A stretch of 55,161 bases of DNA from CAZCDS01 sp964497585 (GTDB lineage Bacteria; Desulfobacterota; Desulfomonilia; Desulfomonilales; Desulfomonilaceae). Below, piece by piece: positions 1-9,397 of this stretch. Each line of letters opens with the position of its first letter. Positions within the stretch are counted from its first letter, which is position 1. Where the stretch lies: assembly GCA_964497585.1 (NCBI GenBank), contig CAZCDS010000042.1, forward strand, positions 1 to 55,161, given 5' to 3'. The translations under genes were made by a program, and so were the position numbers. Under the pieces are notes generated by a model. It did not search any database. It was not told the DNA's origin and was given only the letters and a program-made list of their open reading frames with translations.

Positions 1-1
1 C

Positions 2-145
2 GCAGTCCAGATCCTCGGCGGGTACGGATACATGAAGGACTACCCGGTGGAACGCATGATGCGGGACGCCAAGCTCACCCAGATCTACACCGGTACCAAC
101 CAGATCATGCGACTCGTGGCCGGAAGGAGAATTCTCGGCGCGTGA
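2..145 (+). CDS. Acyl-CoA dehydrogenase, C-terminal fragment
   Basis: The first 47 codons visible are the end of an acyl-CoA dehydrogenase; the rest lies upstream of the window. The fragment contains the family's conserved C-terminal block: a GGYGY turn, then YPVERMMRDAK, then IYTGTNQIMR, which in the family contributes to FAD binding and the active-site wall. These enzymes oxidise acyl-CoA to enoyl-CoA and pass electrons to ETF. The substrate cannot be told from this piece. It ends 13 bp before sbcD. Confidence 0.9.
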   Translation, partial: AVQILGGYGYMKDYPVERMMRDAKLTQIYTGTNQIMRLVAGRRILGA

Positions 146-158
146 GGCGAGAGGCTCC

Positions 159-1313
159 ATGAAATTCATTCACACGGCGGATTGGCATCTGGGGCGACTT
201 TTCCACGGCATTCACCTCACCGAGGATCAGGGGCATATCCTGGATCAGGTGCTCGATCTGGTCCGGGATACCAGACCGGACGCCTTTATTATTGCCGGCG
301 ACGTGTATGACCGGGCGGTGCCGCCTCCCGAAGCGGTGAAGCTCCTCGATGACGTGCTGTCACGCCTGGTGCTCGGACTCGGAGTCCCCACCATCATCAT
401 CTCGGGGAATCATGACAGCGCGCAGCGGCTCGGCTTCGGCTCCAGGCTCCTTGCCGAACAGAGACTCAACGTGGTCACATCCGTGGGGCATGATGCCGTC
501 CGGATAGCGCTGCAGGACGATCACGGGCCGGTCCACTTTTTCCCGGTCCCCTACTGCGAGCCTGCGGTGATGCGATGGGAGCTTGACGACGAGTCGATTC
601 GAGATCATCAGACAGCAATGGAAAGGGTGACCGCGCGGACCCGGCACGCGGTGCCTCAGGGAGAGAGGTCGGTCCTCATTGCCCACGGGTTTGTCGCGGG
701 CGGGCGGCCGAGCGATTCCGAGCGACCGCTTTCCGTAGGAGGAGCAGAACAGGTCGATGCAGGTGTTCTGACCGGCTTCAATTATGTTGCCCTGGGACAT
801 CTTCACCGGCCGCAGACTGCCGGCGGGGATCACATCCGCTATTCCGGCTCGTTGCTCAAGTACTCCTTTTCCGAAGCGGATCATGTCAAGGGAGTTAACC
901 TCGTGGAAATGGATGCCCAGGGCGAGTGCCGGGTCGAGCACATCGTTCTCGAGCCGGCCAGGGACGTCCGAAGGATCGAGGGCTACCTTACGGAGATCCT
1001 GAACAACCCGGAAGAGGGCGAGAGAGCAGGGGACTACCTCGCGGTATCGCTGCTTGACAAGGGCGCGATACTCGACGTGATGGCAAAGCTTCGCACGGTC
1101 TACCCAAACGTCTTGCACGTGGAACGCCCCCATCTGACGCTCAGGGCCGACCGCCGGGGGGACTCCGTGGACCGGCGCACGCGGGGAGACTGGGAACTCT
1201 TTGCTGATTTCTTCAGGGAGGTTACCGGAGATCCACCGTCGCCGGCGCACCGGTCGGCCTATGAGTCGATCGTCGAGGCCCTGCGGCGCTCGGAAGCGGA
1301 AGGCTCGACGTGA
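159..1313 (+). CDS. sbcD: Nuclease SbcCD subunit D (Mre11-like exonuclease)
   Basis: 384 aa, about the usual length. The N-terminus shows the metallophosphoesterase motifs in order: ADWHLG (residues 7-12), GDVYDR (about 47-52), GNHDS (about 83-87), and later GHLH (about 213-216). These residues bind the two metal ions. With SbcC it forms the ATP-dependent double-strand nuclease that opens hairpins and processes protein-blocked DNA ends. The ATG follows a GAGG-rich stretch. The stop overlaps the sbcC start by 4 bp (ATGA type), so the two are co-translated as in most sbcDC operons. Confidence 0.95.
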   Translation: MKFIHTADWHLGRLFHGIHLTEDQGHILDQVLDLVRDTRPDAFIIAGDVYDRAVPPPEAVKLLDDVLSRLVLGLGVPTIIISGNHDSAQRLGFGSRLLAEQRLNVVTSVGHDAVRIALQDDHGPVHFFPVPYCEPAVMRWELDDESIRDHQTAMERVTARTRHAVPQGERSVLIAHGFVAGGRPSDSERPLSVGGAEQVDAGVLTGFNYVALGHLHRPQTAGGDHIRYSGSLLKYSFSEADHVKGVNLVEMDAQGECRVEHIVLEPARDVRRIEGYLTEILNNPEEGERAGDYLAVSLLDKGAILDVMAKLRTVYPNVLHVERPHLTLRADRRGDSVDRRTRGDWELFADFFREVTGDPPSPAHRSAYESIVEALRRSEAEGST

Positions 1314-4300
1314 AACCCCTGAGACTCTCCATGAAGGCCTTCGGCCCTTATCCAGCCGAGCAGGTCCTTGACTTCACCGAACTCGGCGAGCGCTCGCTCT
1401 TTCTCATCCATGGCCCCACCGGATCCGGAAAGACCAGTATTCTCGATGCGATCTGTTTCGCGCTGTACGGCGATTCGTCCGGCGGGGACCGTCCCGGCGG
1501 CCATCTCAGGAGTGACCACGCCGCGCCGGAAAGCTTGACGGAGGTAACGTTCGATTTTTCCCTGAGAAGCGAGAACTACCGGGTCTTCCGCTCGCCCAAG
1601 CAGGACCGTCCGAAGAAGCGCGGAAAGGGCACAACCGTTGCGGACCGCAAAGCGACTATCGGGAGGCTGCGCGAGGGAGAGGAAGGACATGAAGCGGGTC
1701 CGCCCATAGCCACGGGATGGGAAGACGTGACGGGCCAGGTGGAGCGCCTTCTCGGGTTTGAAAGCGACCAGTTCAGGCAGGTGGTGATGCTTCCCCAGGG
1801 ACGGTTCCGCAGACTCCTGATGGCAAATTCCAAGGAGCGGGAAGGCATACTCGAAGTGCTCTTCCGGACCGCCTTTTACAAACGGATCGAAGAGGCGCTC
1901 AAAGAGGCGGCCAAGGGCCTCAAGAAGAGGATCGAAGAGTATGAGAAGCGAAGAGACTTCCTCCTGGAGCAAGCAGGTGCCGAATCGGTTGATGATCTGA
2001 CGCAGGGACAACGAACCCTCGAAGAGCAACTCAAGGCGATTCGCGATAAAGGAGAACGTCTCAAAGAGGTCGAAGGGAAGGCAAGAGAGAATCTCCAGAA
2101 AGGGCAACGCACCCTGGAGAAGCTCAACGAACTTGAGACCGCCCGCGCGGTCCGGTCGGCACTCCGTGAAAGGGAAAAGGAATTCGGCGAAAAACGTCTC
2201 ATGCTCGAGCGGGCGAGAAACGCGGCCACGCTGACGGCAGACGAAGAAGCGCTCGAAAAGAGAGCGGAAGAAGCAGATGAGGCAGCCAAGAGCCTGGCTT
2301 CTGCGCGTTCGTCGCTTGACTCTGCCCGGGCTGCGGCGGAAGAGGCTGAAGAGCGCTTCAAGAAGGAACAGGAGCGGGAGGCTGAAAGACAGGCGGCGCG
2401 GAAGGAACTCAACCGGCTCGAGGATCTCGCGGAAAAGGCAACCGGCATTGAGACCGCCCGAAGAGATCTGGCCGCTGCAGAAGAGAACCTCGAAAGCCTG
2501 GGGAGAGAATTCGCCGCTGCGAAGGAAGCTCTGGAAACCTCGGTAGAGGCTCTTGAGGAACGGCGCAGCCGACTGCAAGCCGCAAAGGAGGCAAGCGCAG
2601 GCGTCGAGTATCTGCAAAAGGAATTCGATCAGGCGATGAAATGGGTGAGTGACCGCAGGAAACTGGACGCATTGACTGAAGAGGCCGAAGCGGCGAAGGC
2701 GGAGACGCTGGAGATCATTCGCACACACGAGCAGGCCACGGAAGCTCTGAACCGTGCCAAAACCGAACTGCAATCCCTCCAGTCGGCCTGGATGCACGGA
2801 CAAGCCGCCATCCTGGCCGGCCGGCTCGTGCCGGGAGAGCCCTGTCCCGTGTGTGGTTCCAGGGATCATCCTGAGCCCGCGTCATCCGAGCGGGAACTCC
2901 CTGACGAAGAGTCCCTCAAGGCCCAGGCCGAACAGGTCGACAATCTCACTGAAAGCCGAGCGCAGATCGACGAGAGAAAATCACGAGTCGAGGTCAAGTT
3001 CACGAAGGCGGACGCGGCTGCAGGTTTTCTCAGAGAGAGCCTCGGCGATCTTGCCGATAAGAAGCTCGCCGAGATTCAGAAGATCGCAAACGGGTTGAGG
3101 AAGGATCTGACTACCGCACGGGAGGCGGAGAAGCAGGTCAAGCAACTGGACGGTGAAATCGGCAAGCTTGATGGAGCTCGGGTCCAGGCCACAAAGGATC
3201 TGGATCGGGCAGAGGGAGCCCACAAAGAAGCTTTGAGCGTGCATGGCCGGGCGAAGGCTGTGGTAGAAGAGCGGCTGGCCGGCATCCCTGAACAATTCCG
3301 GGAGGCTCGCACCCTCCAAGAGGCCAAGCGGAAAACAGAGAAAGAAATCAAGAAAATGGACGATGCGCTTGAGCAAGCTCGTGTCGACCTGGCTACGACC
3401 AAGGAGAATGTCTCCGCGTGCAAGAGTGCTCTCAATGCAGCGCAGGATTCCGAGCGTTCCGCCGCGCATCGGCTCTTGACCCAGCGGGAGGCCTTCACGA
3501 AAAGGCTCGGAGAGAAGGGCTTCCTCAACGAGGAGGCGTTCACGGCCGCGAAAAAGGGGCGCGATGAGATCGAAAGTCTTGAGCGCGAGATCAAAGCGTA
3601 CGACGCGCAAGTGAGCGCGTCGAAGGACCGCGTAGAAAGGGCCGAAGAATCCGCCGCGGGTCTGGAAAAGCCCGATATTACTTTGTTGGAAGAGGCGGCC
3701 GAACAGTCGACTCATGACCTGAAAGAGATCGTGGCCGAGGAAGCCAGGCTGACGGAGAAAGTAAATCATATCGGTAACCTGGCCTCGGGGTTTCGGCAAG
3801 CCTGCAGGAGCTTGCAACAAGCTGAGCGGGAATACGAGATTACGGGTCGAATTTCCGAGGTGGCAAACGGCAACAACGCGGACCGGATAACTTTCCAGCG
3901 GTTTGTACTCGCGGCTCTGCTCGACGAGGTATTAATCGCCGCGTCGGAGCGTCTTCGGGTCATGAGCGAAGGGCGGTTCCTGCTTCAGCGTACCCTTGGA
4001 CCGGCCGATCGGCGAACTGCGAGCGGTCTCGATCTTGAGGTCCATGATATGTACACGGGCACTGCCCGGCCGGTTTCCACGCTCTCGGGAGGGGAGAGCT
4101 TCCTTGCGTCCCTTTCCCTGGCCCTAGGCCTGGCAGACGTTGTTCAGACCCATTCCGGCGGAATCCACCTGGACACGATCTTCATCGACGAAGGCTTTGG
4201 GAGCCTCGATCCCGAGGCGCTGGACCTGGCTTACAGAGCTCTTGCCGACCTTCAGCGGGGCGGCAGACTCGTGGGGATCATTTCCCACGTTCCCGACCTG

Positions 4301-4375
4301 AAGGAACAGTGCCCCGCGCGGCTGGAGGTCTCGCCTGGCCGGAGGGGGAGCGTCGCGCGTTTTGTTTTCCGGTGA
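1310..4375 (+). CDS. sbcC: Nuclease SbcCD subunit C (Rad50-like SMC ATPase)
   Basis: 1021 aa. Walker A (GPTGSGKTS) lies near residue 35. Long heptad-like coiled coils rich in E, K, A and R fill the middle. A zinc hook CPVC sits at about residue 511, halfway along the coil as in Rad50. The C-terminal head has the ABC signature (TLSGGESFLASLSLALGLA) and Walker B (IFIDEGFGSLD). It uses ATP to hold DNA ends for the SbcD nuclease. No truncation or frameshift is seen. Confidence 0.95.
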   Translation: MKPLRLSMKAFGPYPAEQVLDFTELGERSLFLIHGPTGSGKTSILDAICFALYGDSSGGDRPGGHLRSDHAAPESLTEVTFDFSLRSENYRVFRSPKQDRPKKRGKGTTVADRKATIGRLREGEEGHEAGPPIATGWEDVTGQVERLLGFESDQFRQVVMLPQGRFRRLLMANSKEREGILEVLFRTAFYKRIEEALKEAAKGLKKRIEEYEKRRDFLLEQAGAESVDDLTQGQRTLEEQLKAIRDKGERLKEVEGKARENLQKGQRTLEKLNELETARAVRSALREREKEFGEKRLMLERARNAATLTADEEALEKRAEEADEAAKSLASARSSLDSARAAAEEAEERFKKEQEREAERQAARKELNRLEDLAEKATGIETARRDLAAAEENLESLGREFAAAKEALETSVEALEERRSRLQAAKEASAGVEYLQKEFDQAMKWVSDRRKLDALTEEAEAAKAETLEIIRTHEQATEALNRAKTELQSLQSAWMHGQAAILAGRLVPGEPCPVCGSRDHPEPASSERELPDEESLKAQAEQVDNLTESRAQIDERKSRVEVKFTKADAAAGFLRESLGDLADKKLAEIQKIANGLRKDLTTAREAEKQVKQLDGEIGKLDGARVQATKDLDRAEGAHKEALSVHGRAKAVVEERLAGIPEQFREARTLQEAKRKTEKEIKKMDDALEQARVDLATTKENVSACKSALNAAQDSERSAAHRLLTQREAFTKRLGEKGFLNEEAFTAAKKGRDEIESLEREIKAYDAQVSASKDRVERAEESAAGLEKPDITLLEEAAEQSTHDLKEIVAEEARLTEKVNHIGNLASGFRQACRSLQQAEREYEITGRISEVANGNNADRITFQRFVLAALLDEVLIAASERLRVMSEGRFLLQRTLGPADRRTASGLDLEVHDMYTGTARPVSTLSGGESFLASLSLALGLADVVQTHSGGIHLDTIFIDEGFGSLDPEALDLAYRALADLQRGGRLVGIISHVPDLKEQCPARLEVSPGRRGSVARFVFR

Positions 4376-4641
4376 GAGTCCAACGGTAAGGTCCCTCAGC
4401 GCTGGGTTGGGACTGTTTCTTTCAGCGGTTTGCGGTTGCTTTCTGCGCGTTTTTTGGCTATGGTACCAATGGTAGTAAAACTGGCTGATTCTGAGCGCCT
4501 ACGGCAGGGGTCCCTTGTGAGGGGTCTCACGGGACTGTTCCGAAAGAAAGTTTGGTGCGGGCGGTACGTGTGTTGCCTGCAGGGGTGTGATTGACCCTGG
4601 TGTACGGTGGGAAGACCGGTTTTTGGTTTCCGGGGGTTTGG

Positions 4642-6153
4642 ATGGTCGGTGATTTCCCGATGATGGCTGCTCTGATGGTGTTTGGGGTGGTCGTCACGTT
4701 CATTTCCGTTCCGATTCTGAAGGAGTTGGCCCTCAAGCACTCCGTGGTGTCGAGGCCGGGTGGGCGCCGAACCCATAACGAGCCGGTGCCTCTGCTCGGG
4801 GGTGTTGCGATATTCCTTCCGGTCGGGCTCGTGTTCCTGGGGCTCATCGGCTTGTGGCTGAGCGGAAGGTTGCGCTTTGAGCACCCGGATCTCAGTCAGA
4901 TGATGACGCTTTTCCTTGGGGTGACGTTCATCCTCGTGCTCGGTACGGTGGACGACGTAATACCTCTCCGCTGGTGGCAGAAACTCGGTGGACAATTCTC
5001 GGCCGCGGGAATCCTCGCGATAGGCGGTCATTCCATAAGCGTTGCTACGCTCCCGTTCTTCGGCGTCACTGACTTCGGGTGGACGGGGATACCCCTTTTC
5101 ATGATCGCGGTGGTGGCGGTGACGAATGCCATCAACCTTGTGGACGGGATAGACGGGCTGGCCGGGGGCATATGTTTCTTTGCGGCCCTTACGAGCGGCA
5201 TTCTCGGTCTGGCAAAGGGTGATCTTTTCGCTGCGACTATCGGGTTCACCGTTTCCGGGAGTCTTCTGGGATTTCTCGTCTATAATTTCCCGCCGGCGTC
5301 CATTTTCATGGGAGACGGCGGCAGCATGATGATCGGGTTCCTGCTGGGCGCACTTGCTACCAGTTCCGCGGCCGTCTCACCGGGACAACGTCTCGGGACA
5401 AGTGCGATGATTCTTATTCCGTTTCTCCCCTTCGGAATTCCGCTCTTCGAGGTGATCTTATCGATCGTGAGACGGTGGCTCCGCGGCCAGGCGATCTTCC
5501 TCGGAGACGGAGATCATCTTCATTATCGGGTTACCGGGGTCATCAAGAATCCCAGACTTACCGTTGGGATATTCTACCTGTTTACGACGCTGCTGTGCGC
5601 ACTGACGCTCTTCCTTGTGCTGCGGTTGAACTCGGATCTTGTGAGATTTCTGATGGTCGTCATGGGTGTGGTGGTCTTCGGTGGATTGATCGCTTCAATA
5701 CGGCTCTATCGCGTTGAGTCTTTGTTCATAACTATCAGAAACAGGCCCCATTTCACCTTTCTCGGGAGCTACCTGTGGTTCATGAAGCACAAGGTCATAC
5801 GAGCCGCGTCTTTGGGTGAATTGGTCGGGCTACTCGAAACAGGGGTGACGGACCTCTGTCTGGACTGCGTGGAAGTCTTGTATGACGAGCGTATGCTGAG
5901 AAGATGGACCTGCGCCGAACCGGTGCATCCGGGTAATGAGCGAGTCAGCGAAGAGGCGCTTTTCGATGGAGGCCGTCTCGTGGTGAAATGGCTGAGACCG
6001 GAACATGAGGACCGGGCATATAATGAATACTTGAGGCTGACCTGGCATCGTTTTCTCAACACGATTGGACCGGCTATGGAGGACCGGATGGGCGAACTGA
6101 GCGGAAGAGAGGAGTCAAAGCCCTACGGGTTCTGCGAGAAGGCCTCCTCCTGA
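4642..6153 (+). CDS. WecA/MraY-family undecaprenyl-phosphate sugar-1-phosphate transferase with extra C-terminal domain
   Basis: Multispanning membrane enzyme of the family that moves a sugar-1-phosphate from a UDP-sugar to undecaprenyl phosphate, the first step of O-antigen, capsule or teichoic-type polymer synthesis. Family motifs are clear: HNEPVPLLGG near the start, a DD pair (DDVIPL), NAINLVDGIDGLAGG (catalytic region), MGDGGSMMIGF, and GDGDHLHYR. Members are usually about 350 aa; this one is 503 aa, with about 150 soluble-looking residues after the last helix. The ATG at 4642 has a GGGGG stretch upstream; an in-frame TTG at 4591 is possible. The exact sugar is unknown. Confidence 0.85.
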   Translation: MVGDFPMMAALMVFGVVVTFISVPILKELALKHSVVSRPGGRRTHNEPVPLLGGVAIFLPVGLVFLGLIGLWLSGRLRFEHPDLSQMMTLFLGVTFILVLGTVDDVIPLRWWQKLGGQFSAAGILAIGGHSISVATLPFFGVTDFGWTGIPLFMIAVVAVTNAINLVDGIDGLAGGICFFAALTSGILGLAKGDLFAATIGFTVSGSLLGFLVYNFPPASIFMGDGGSMMIGFLLGALATSSAAVSPGQRLGTSAMILIPFLPFGIPLFEVILSIVRRWLRGQAIFLGDGDHLHYRVTGVIKNPRLTVGIFYLFTTLLCALTLFLVLRLNSDLVRFLMVVMGVVVFGGLIASIRLYRVESLFITIRNRPHFTFLGSYLWFMKHKVIRAASLGELVGLLETGVTDLCLDCVEVLYDERMLRRWTCAEPVHPGNERVSEEALFDGGRLVVKWLRPEHEDRAYNEYLRLTWHRFLNTIGPAMEDRMGELSGREESKPYGFCEKASS

Positions 6154-6444
6154 TCGGCAGTGGCCCAGGAATTTGTGGGCCGGGAACGACAACGCTCACG
6201 AGGGCCGGTGCCAGCCTGCTGTTTTTCGAGTGTTCCGATCCCTCGTCGGGAAGGCAGCGCCTTGACGCTTGATGCGAATGTCCATGCCTCACCGTGCATG
6301 ATAGGCTTGAGAATCCCGGGGGGATGGGGGCCCAGGTTGGGCATCCCGAGTCCCACCCGACCGCGCCCTCATTCTCCACAGGTTCAACTGCGCGTGAAGT
6401 CGGGCCTGCTTTGACATACAACCCGCAATGATGCCTGGACCGGA

Positions 6445-8163
6445 ATGCTGGACTCACAACGAAAGCTCCTCCTCTTGACCTACGTATTGGTCGCTGCCGC
6501 GGCAGTGTATGTCTTCGCTCACTGGGATGCCATCACGAACCCGTACGTCATCAACGACGATGTTCGCCAGCAAATATACTGGATGCAGCAATGGAACGAA
6601 CCGCAACTGTTCCGGGATGATCTTCTGACATCATATGCGAAGAACTATGTTCCCTGGGGAGTGCAAGCCCTATATGCTCTTGCGTCGCCGCTGATGAATC
6701 CGGTGCAGTTCACCAAGGTTGTTGCTGGAATTCTGTACGTGTTGAGCGCGGGGTTCTTCTTTGGGCTTGGCCTGCAATCTCGAGACGAGCTGACCGCGAT
6801 CTTCACTGCCTGCGCGTTTTGCCTGTCCAAGAGTTGCATGTTGAAGATCTCGGGGGGCTTGTCCCAGAGTTTCGCGCTTCCGCTTCTCGTCGCGTACCTC
6901 TTTTTCCTGGCCCGGGGGAATCTTTGGGCCTCGGGCCTTGTGATACTCCTGCTGTCAGTACTCAATCCATACATATTTCTGGTCTGTCTGGTGACCCACG
7001 CGATTTTTCTCGCGTACAACCAGGGACCGAATGTGCTCAGGCCGATTCTCCGCGCGCGCGGCGTCTCAGAAGTCACATCCGGGGAGGCCCGAACCAGAGG
7101 AGGACCGGCCGAGTGGTCTGAGCGTGAGAGGGCCGGGAGAAGCTCCACCTATCTCGATGACCTGGGGAGGCTGGTGCTCGTGAACATACCCGTTCTCGCG
7201 GGTGTGGCATTGATGGCTCTGAAATATGTCGTTTTCCAATCTACGGCCTTCGGCCAGCTTGTCACTCGAGCCGACATGGCGGGCAAGATCGAATACACTG
7301 CAGCAGGACGATATGAGATACTGCCGATACCGTCCATCTTTGCCGAATTGATCCGGCCGTGGCAGTACGATTGGGGGCCTGCGGCGGGACTCGTCTTCGT
7401 CCTGTTCTGTGGCTGGTTGTTCGTCGCGGCGTGGATACGGCATAGACGCGGGGGCCCCGGTCTCCGCGGCTTGAAAGTCTTTGCCTATCTGTGGCCTGCG
7501 TCGTTGATCCTATTTGTGGTGGCTCACCTCGTGCTCATGAAACTTTTCCTCCCGGGGCGGTACGTGGAATTCAGCCTGACCGCATTCAATTGCGTGCTCA
7601 TCGGCCTGAGTCTCGGCATCGTTGTCCCCGCGATTCTTCCGCGGCGATGCGCGTTTCCCGTCCTAACGACCCTGATTTTCATCCTCGCCGCCTTGAAGGT
7701 GAATCATGTCGGGATCTACGATTACTCGAAGTACGCGAACCTGTACCGATTCTTCAATTCGACCCCCGTGACCTCGGTCGTTGCCGGGAATCCCGAGATC
7801 ATGGATGACGTCGTCACCTTCGGTCGACGCAAAGCCTATGTGACGTACGAGCTGTCGCACACCTGGTATAAGGATTACTGGAAAATCATCAAGAAAAGGA
7901 CCTTTGACCTCCTGCGAGCGTACTATGCTCAAGATCCGGTGCAGGTCCGAGACTTCTGCCGCAGGAACGGGATCAACTATCTGGTTATCAGGGAAGATGA
8001 TTTCTCGCCGAAACGAATCAGATCCGGCAAGATCCATTTCGAGCCCTTCGGGCAATACATTCGGGATCTGGTCGGAACGAGGTCTTCATTTGCCGCGCTG
8101 AACGCCAAGGAGTTCCCGCCTGTCTTTCGCATGAAAGGACTGCGTGTCATCAAGCCCAACTGA
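6445..8163 (+). CDS. Multispanning membrane protein, possible GT-C-type glycosyltransferase
   Basis: 572 aa with about ten hydrophobic segments. The first helix is at residues 8-25, followed by an acidic periplasmic-type loop (NDDVRQQIYWMQQW) and a conserved-looking FRDDLL. A hydrophobic first helix followed by a DD/ED-bearing loop is typical of GT-C lipid-linked sugar transferases, but no family motif is certain. The last ~120 residues look soluble. It follows the WecA-like gene after a 291-bp gap, so a shared role in surface polymer assembly is a guess. The ribosome-binding site of the ATG is weak. Confidence 0.6.
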   Translation: MLDSQRKLLLLTYVLVAAAAVYVFAHWDAITNPYVINDDVRQQIYWMQQWNEPQLFRDDLLTSYAKNYVPWGVQALYALASPLMNPVQFTKVVAGILYVLSAGFFFGLGLQSRDELTAIFTACAFCLSKSCMLKISGGLSQSFALPLLVAYLFFLARGNLWASGLVILLLSVLNPYIFLVCLVTHAIFLAYNQGPNVLRPILRARGVSEVTSGEARTRGGPAEWSERERAGRSSTYLDDLGRLVLVNIPVLAGVALMALKYVVFQSTAFGQLVTRADMAGKIEYTAAGRYEILPIPSIFAELIRPWQYDWGPAAGLVFVLFCGWLFVAAWIRHRRGGPGLRGLKVFAYLWPASLILFVVAHLVLMKLFLPGRYVEFSLTAFNCVLIGLSLGIVVPAILPRRCAFPVLTTLIFILAALKVNHVGIYDYSKYANLYRFFNSTPVTSVVAGNPEIMDDVVTFGRRKAYVTYELSHTWYKDYWKIIKKRTFDLLRAYYAQDPVQVRDFCRRNGINYLVIREDDFSPKRIRSGKIHFEPFGQYIRDLVGTRSSFAALNAKEFPPVFRMKGLRVIKPN

Positions 8164-8531
8164 CACGGATTCATCGTACCGAGCCTATTGCATTAGCCGC
8201 ACAACGAGGCAAAAAAAAGCGGAAAGAACGCCATCCGGGCCTCAGACGCATCCCCTTGTCCCACGATGCGCCGCCCGCATTTTCGCAAACACTTCCCCGC
8301 AACGAAACGGTAATTTGATCTTTTCTTCGTGTGAAAACAAATATATAATAGATTTTGACCGGCCTTGCGGGGAATTCCCGCGGTCGCGCGGACTCGGAGC
8401 CTCGAGAGTGCCAGAAGTAGGACGCCACGAGTGTACCTTAAGCGTCCTGTTCCGATAAGCAATTGATTTCGGTGCGTACGGAGCGAGGAAGAGCAGGGAC
8501 CGACGGCAAGGACAATTGGTGAGGTAATCTG
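8164..8531. other. Intergenic region with structured leader of the pentapeptide gene
   Basis: No gene is seen in these 368 bp. The region has an AT-rich stretch with a perfect TATAAT at 8344-8349. Two perfect hairpins follow: GCGGG/CCCGC at 8367-8381 and AGGACGC/GCGTCCT at 8419-8448. If the TATAAT is used, the transcript has an untranslated leader of about 175 nt before the pentapeptide gene. I do not recognise a riboswitch. Confidence 0.5.
8344..8349 (+). promoter_or_regulatory. Candidate -10 element (TATAAT) for the pentapeptide-repeat gene
   Basis: Perfect TATAAT in an AT-rich patch of an otherwise GC-rich gap. The -35 at 17-bp spacing (TTTTCT) is poor, so the promoter may depend on an activator. 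Confidence 0.45.
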
Positions 8532-9251
8532 ATGACGCAGGACGAGCTGGAAAAGGTCCTCAAGTTGCACAGGGCGTGGCTTGAGAATTTGGCCGGGGGA
8601 CTGCCTGCGAACTTAAGCTGGGTGGATCTCGGCAAGACAAACCTCCGCGGGGCGCTCCTCCGGGTCGCGAATCTCACCGGCGCGAATCTGAACGGCGCAA
8701 ACCTTCTCAAGGCAAACCTCTCCGGCGCGTCTTTGTCCGGCGCCAACCTTAACAAGGCGGTCCTTGCGGAGGCGGATCTTAGTTCAGCGGATCTGAGCCG
8801 GGCAAACCTGCACAACGCAGACCTGTCCGGCGCACGATTGAAAGGAGCAAACCTGACCCAGGCGGACCTGCGCGGCGCCGATCTGACCAAAGCCGACCTG
8901 CGCGACGCGGACATCAGTGAAGCACTCCTGATCGGTGCAGACCTGGTTGAAGCAAATCTCATGGGAGCGGACCTGAGCGGATCGAACCTTACGGGGGCCC
9001 GACTGATTGGGGCAAACCTCAGCGGAGAAGATCTCCGCTGGGTGAAGCTGCGAGCTGCCAATCTCAGCGGGGCTCGCCTGTCGGACACGGACCTTCGAGC
9101 CGCGGATCTGCGCAACACCATACTGCGTAAGGCGGATCTCGGTGGAGCAGACCTGAGCGATGCCGATCTGAGCGGCGCGGATCTCGGAGGTGCAGATCTC
9201 TCCCGTACCACCCTCCAGGGGGCCCAAATGCCGGAAGAGCCGGCGTTCTAG
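8532..9251 (+). CDS. Pentapeptide-repeat protein
   Basis: 239 aa. After about 35 residues almost the whole chain is built of A(D/N)LXX five-residue repeats (ADLSG, ANLSG, ADLRG and so on). These fold into a right-handed quadrilateral beta helix. Known members such as MfpA and Qnr mimic DNA and bind gyrase, but most have no known role. There is no signal peptide or membrane segment, so it is probably cytoplasmic. The ATG follows GAGG at good spacing. A monotone repeat like this gives no specific function. Confidence 0.9.
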   Translation: MTQDELEKVLKLHRAWLENLAGGLPANLSWVDLGKTNLRGALLRVANLTGANLNGANLLKANLSGASLSGANLNKAVLAEADLSSADLSRANLHNADLSGARLKGANLTQADLRGADLTKADLRDADISEALLIGADLVEANLMGADLSGSNLTGARLIGANLSGEDLRWVKLRAANLSGARLSDTDLRAADLRNTILRKADLGGADLSDADLSGADLGGADLSRTTLQGAQMPEEPAF

Positions 9252-9334
9252 CCGTTGCAGGCGTTTTCCGGTTGACTCTGACTGATTTATTCCGCTCCAC
9301 GGGCGATTTGTTCGCGCGGCGCGAGAGAAATTCG

Positions 9335-9364
9335 TTAGCATTCTGCAATTCATGAAGCTATAAT
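9335..9364 (+). promoter_or_regulatory. Candidate sigma-70 promoter of the module-PilZ gene
   Basis: TTAGCA (9335-9340), 18-bp spacer, perfect TATAAT (9359-9364), 34 bp upstream of the ATG at 9398. Confidence 0.6.
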
Positions 9365-9397
9365 GACAGCTGCCAAGTCTTAGCCGAGGGATGTCCC

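Noticed and set aside
6160..6414. 84-codon frame between the two envelope genes
   Set aside because: No ribosome-binding site and random-looking composition (many P, R and S).
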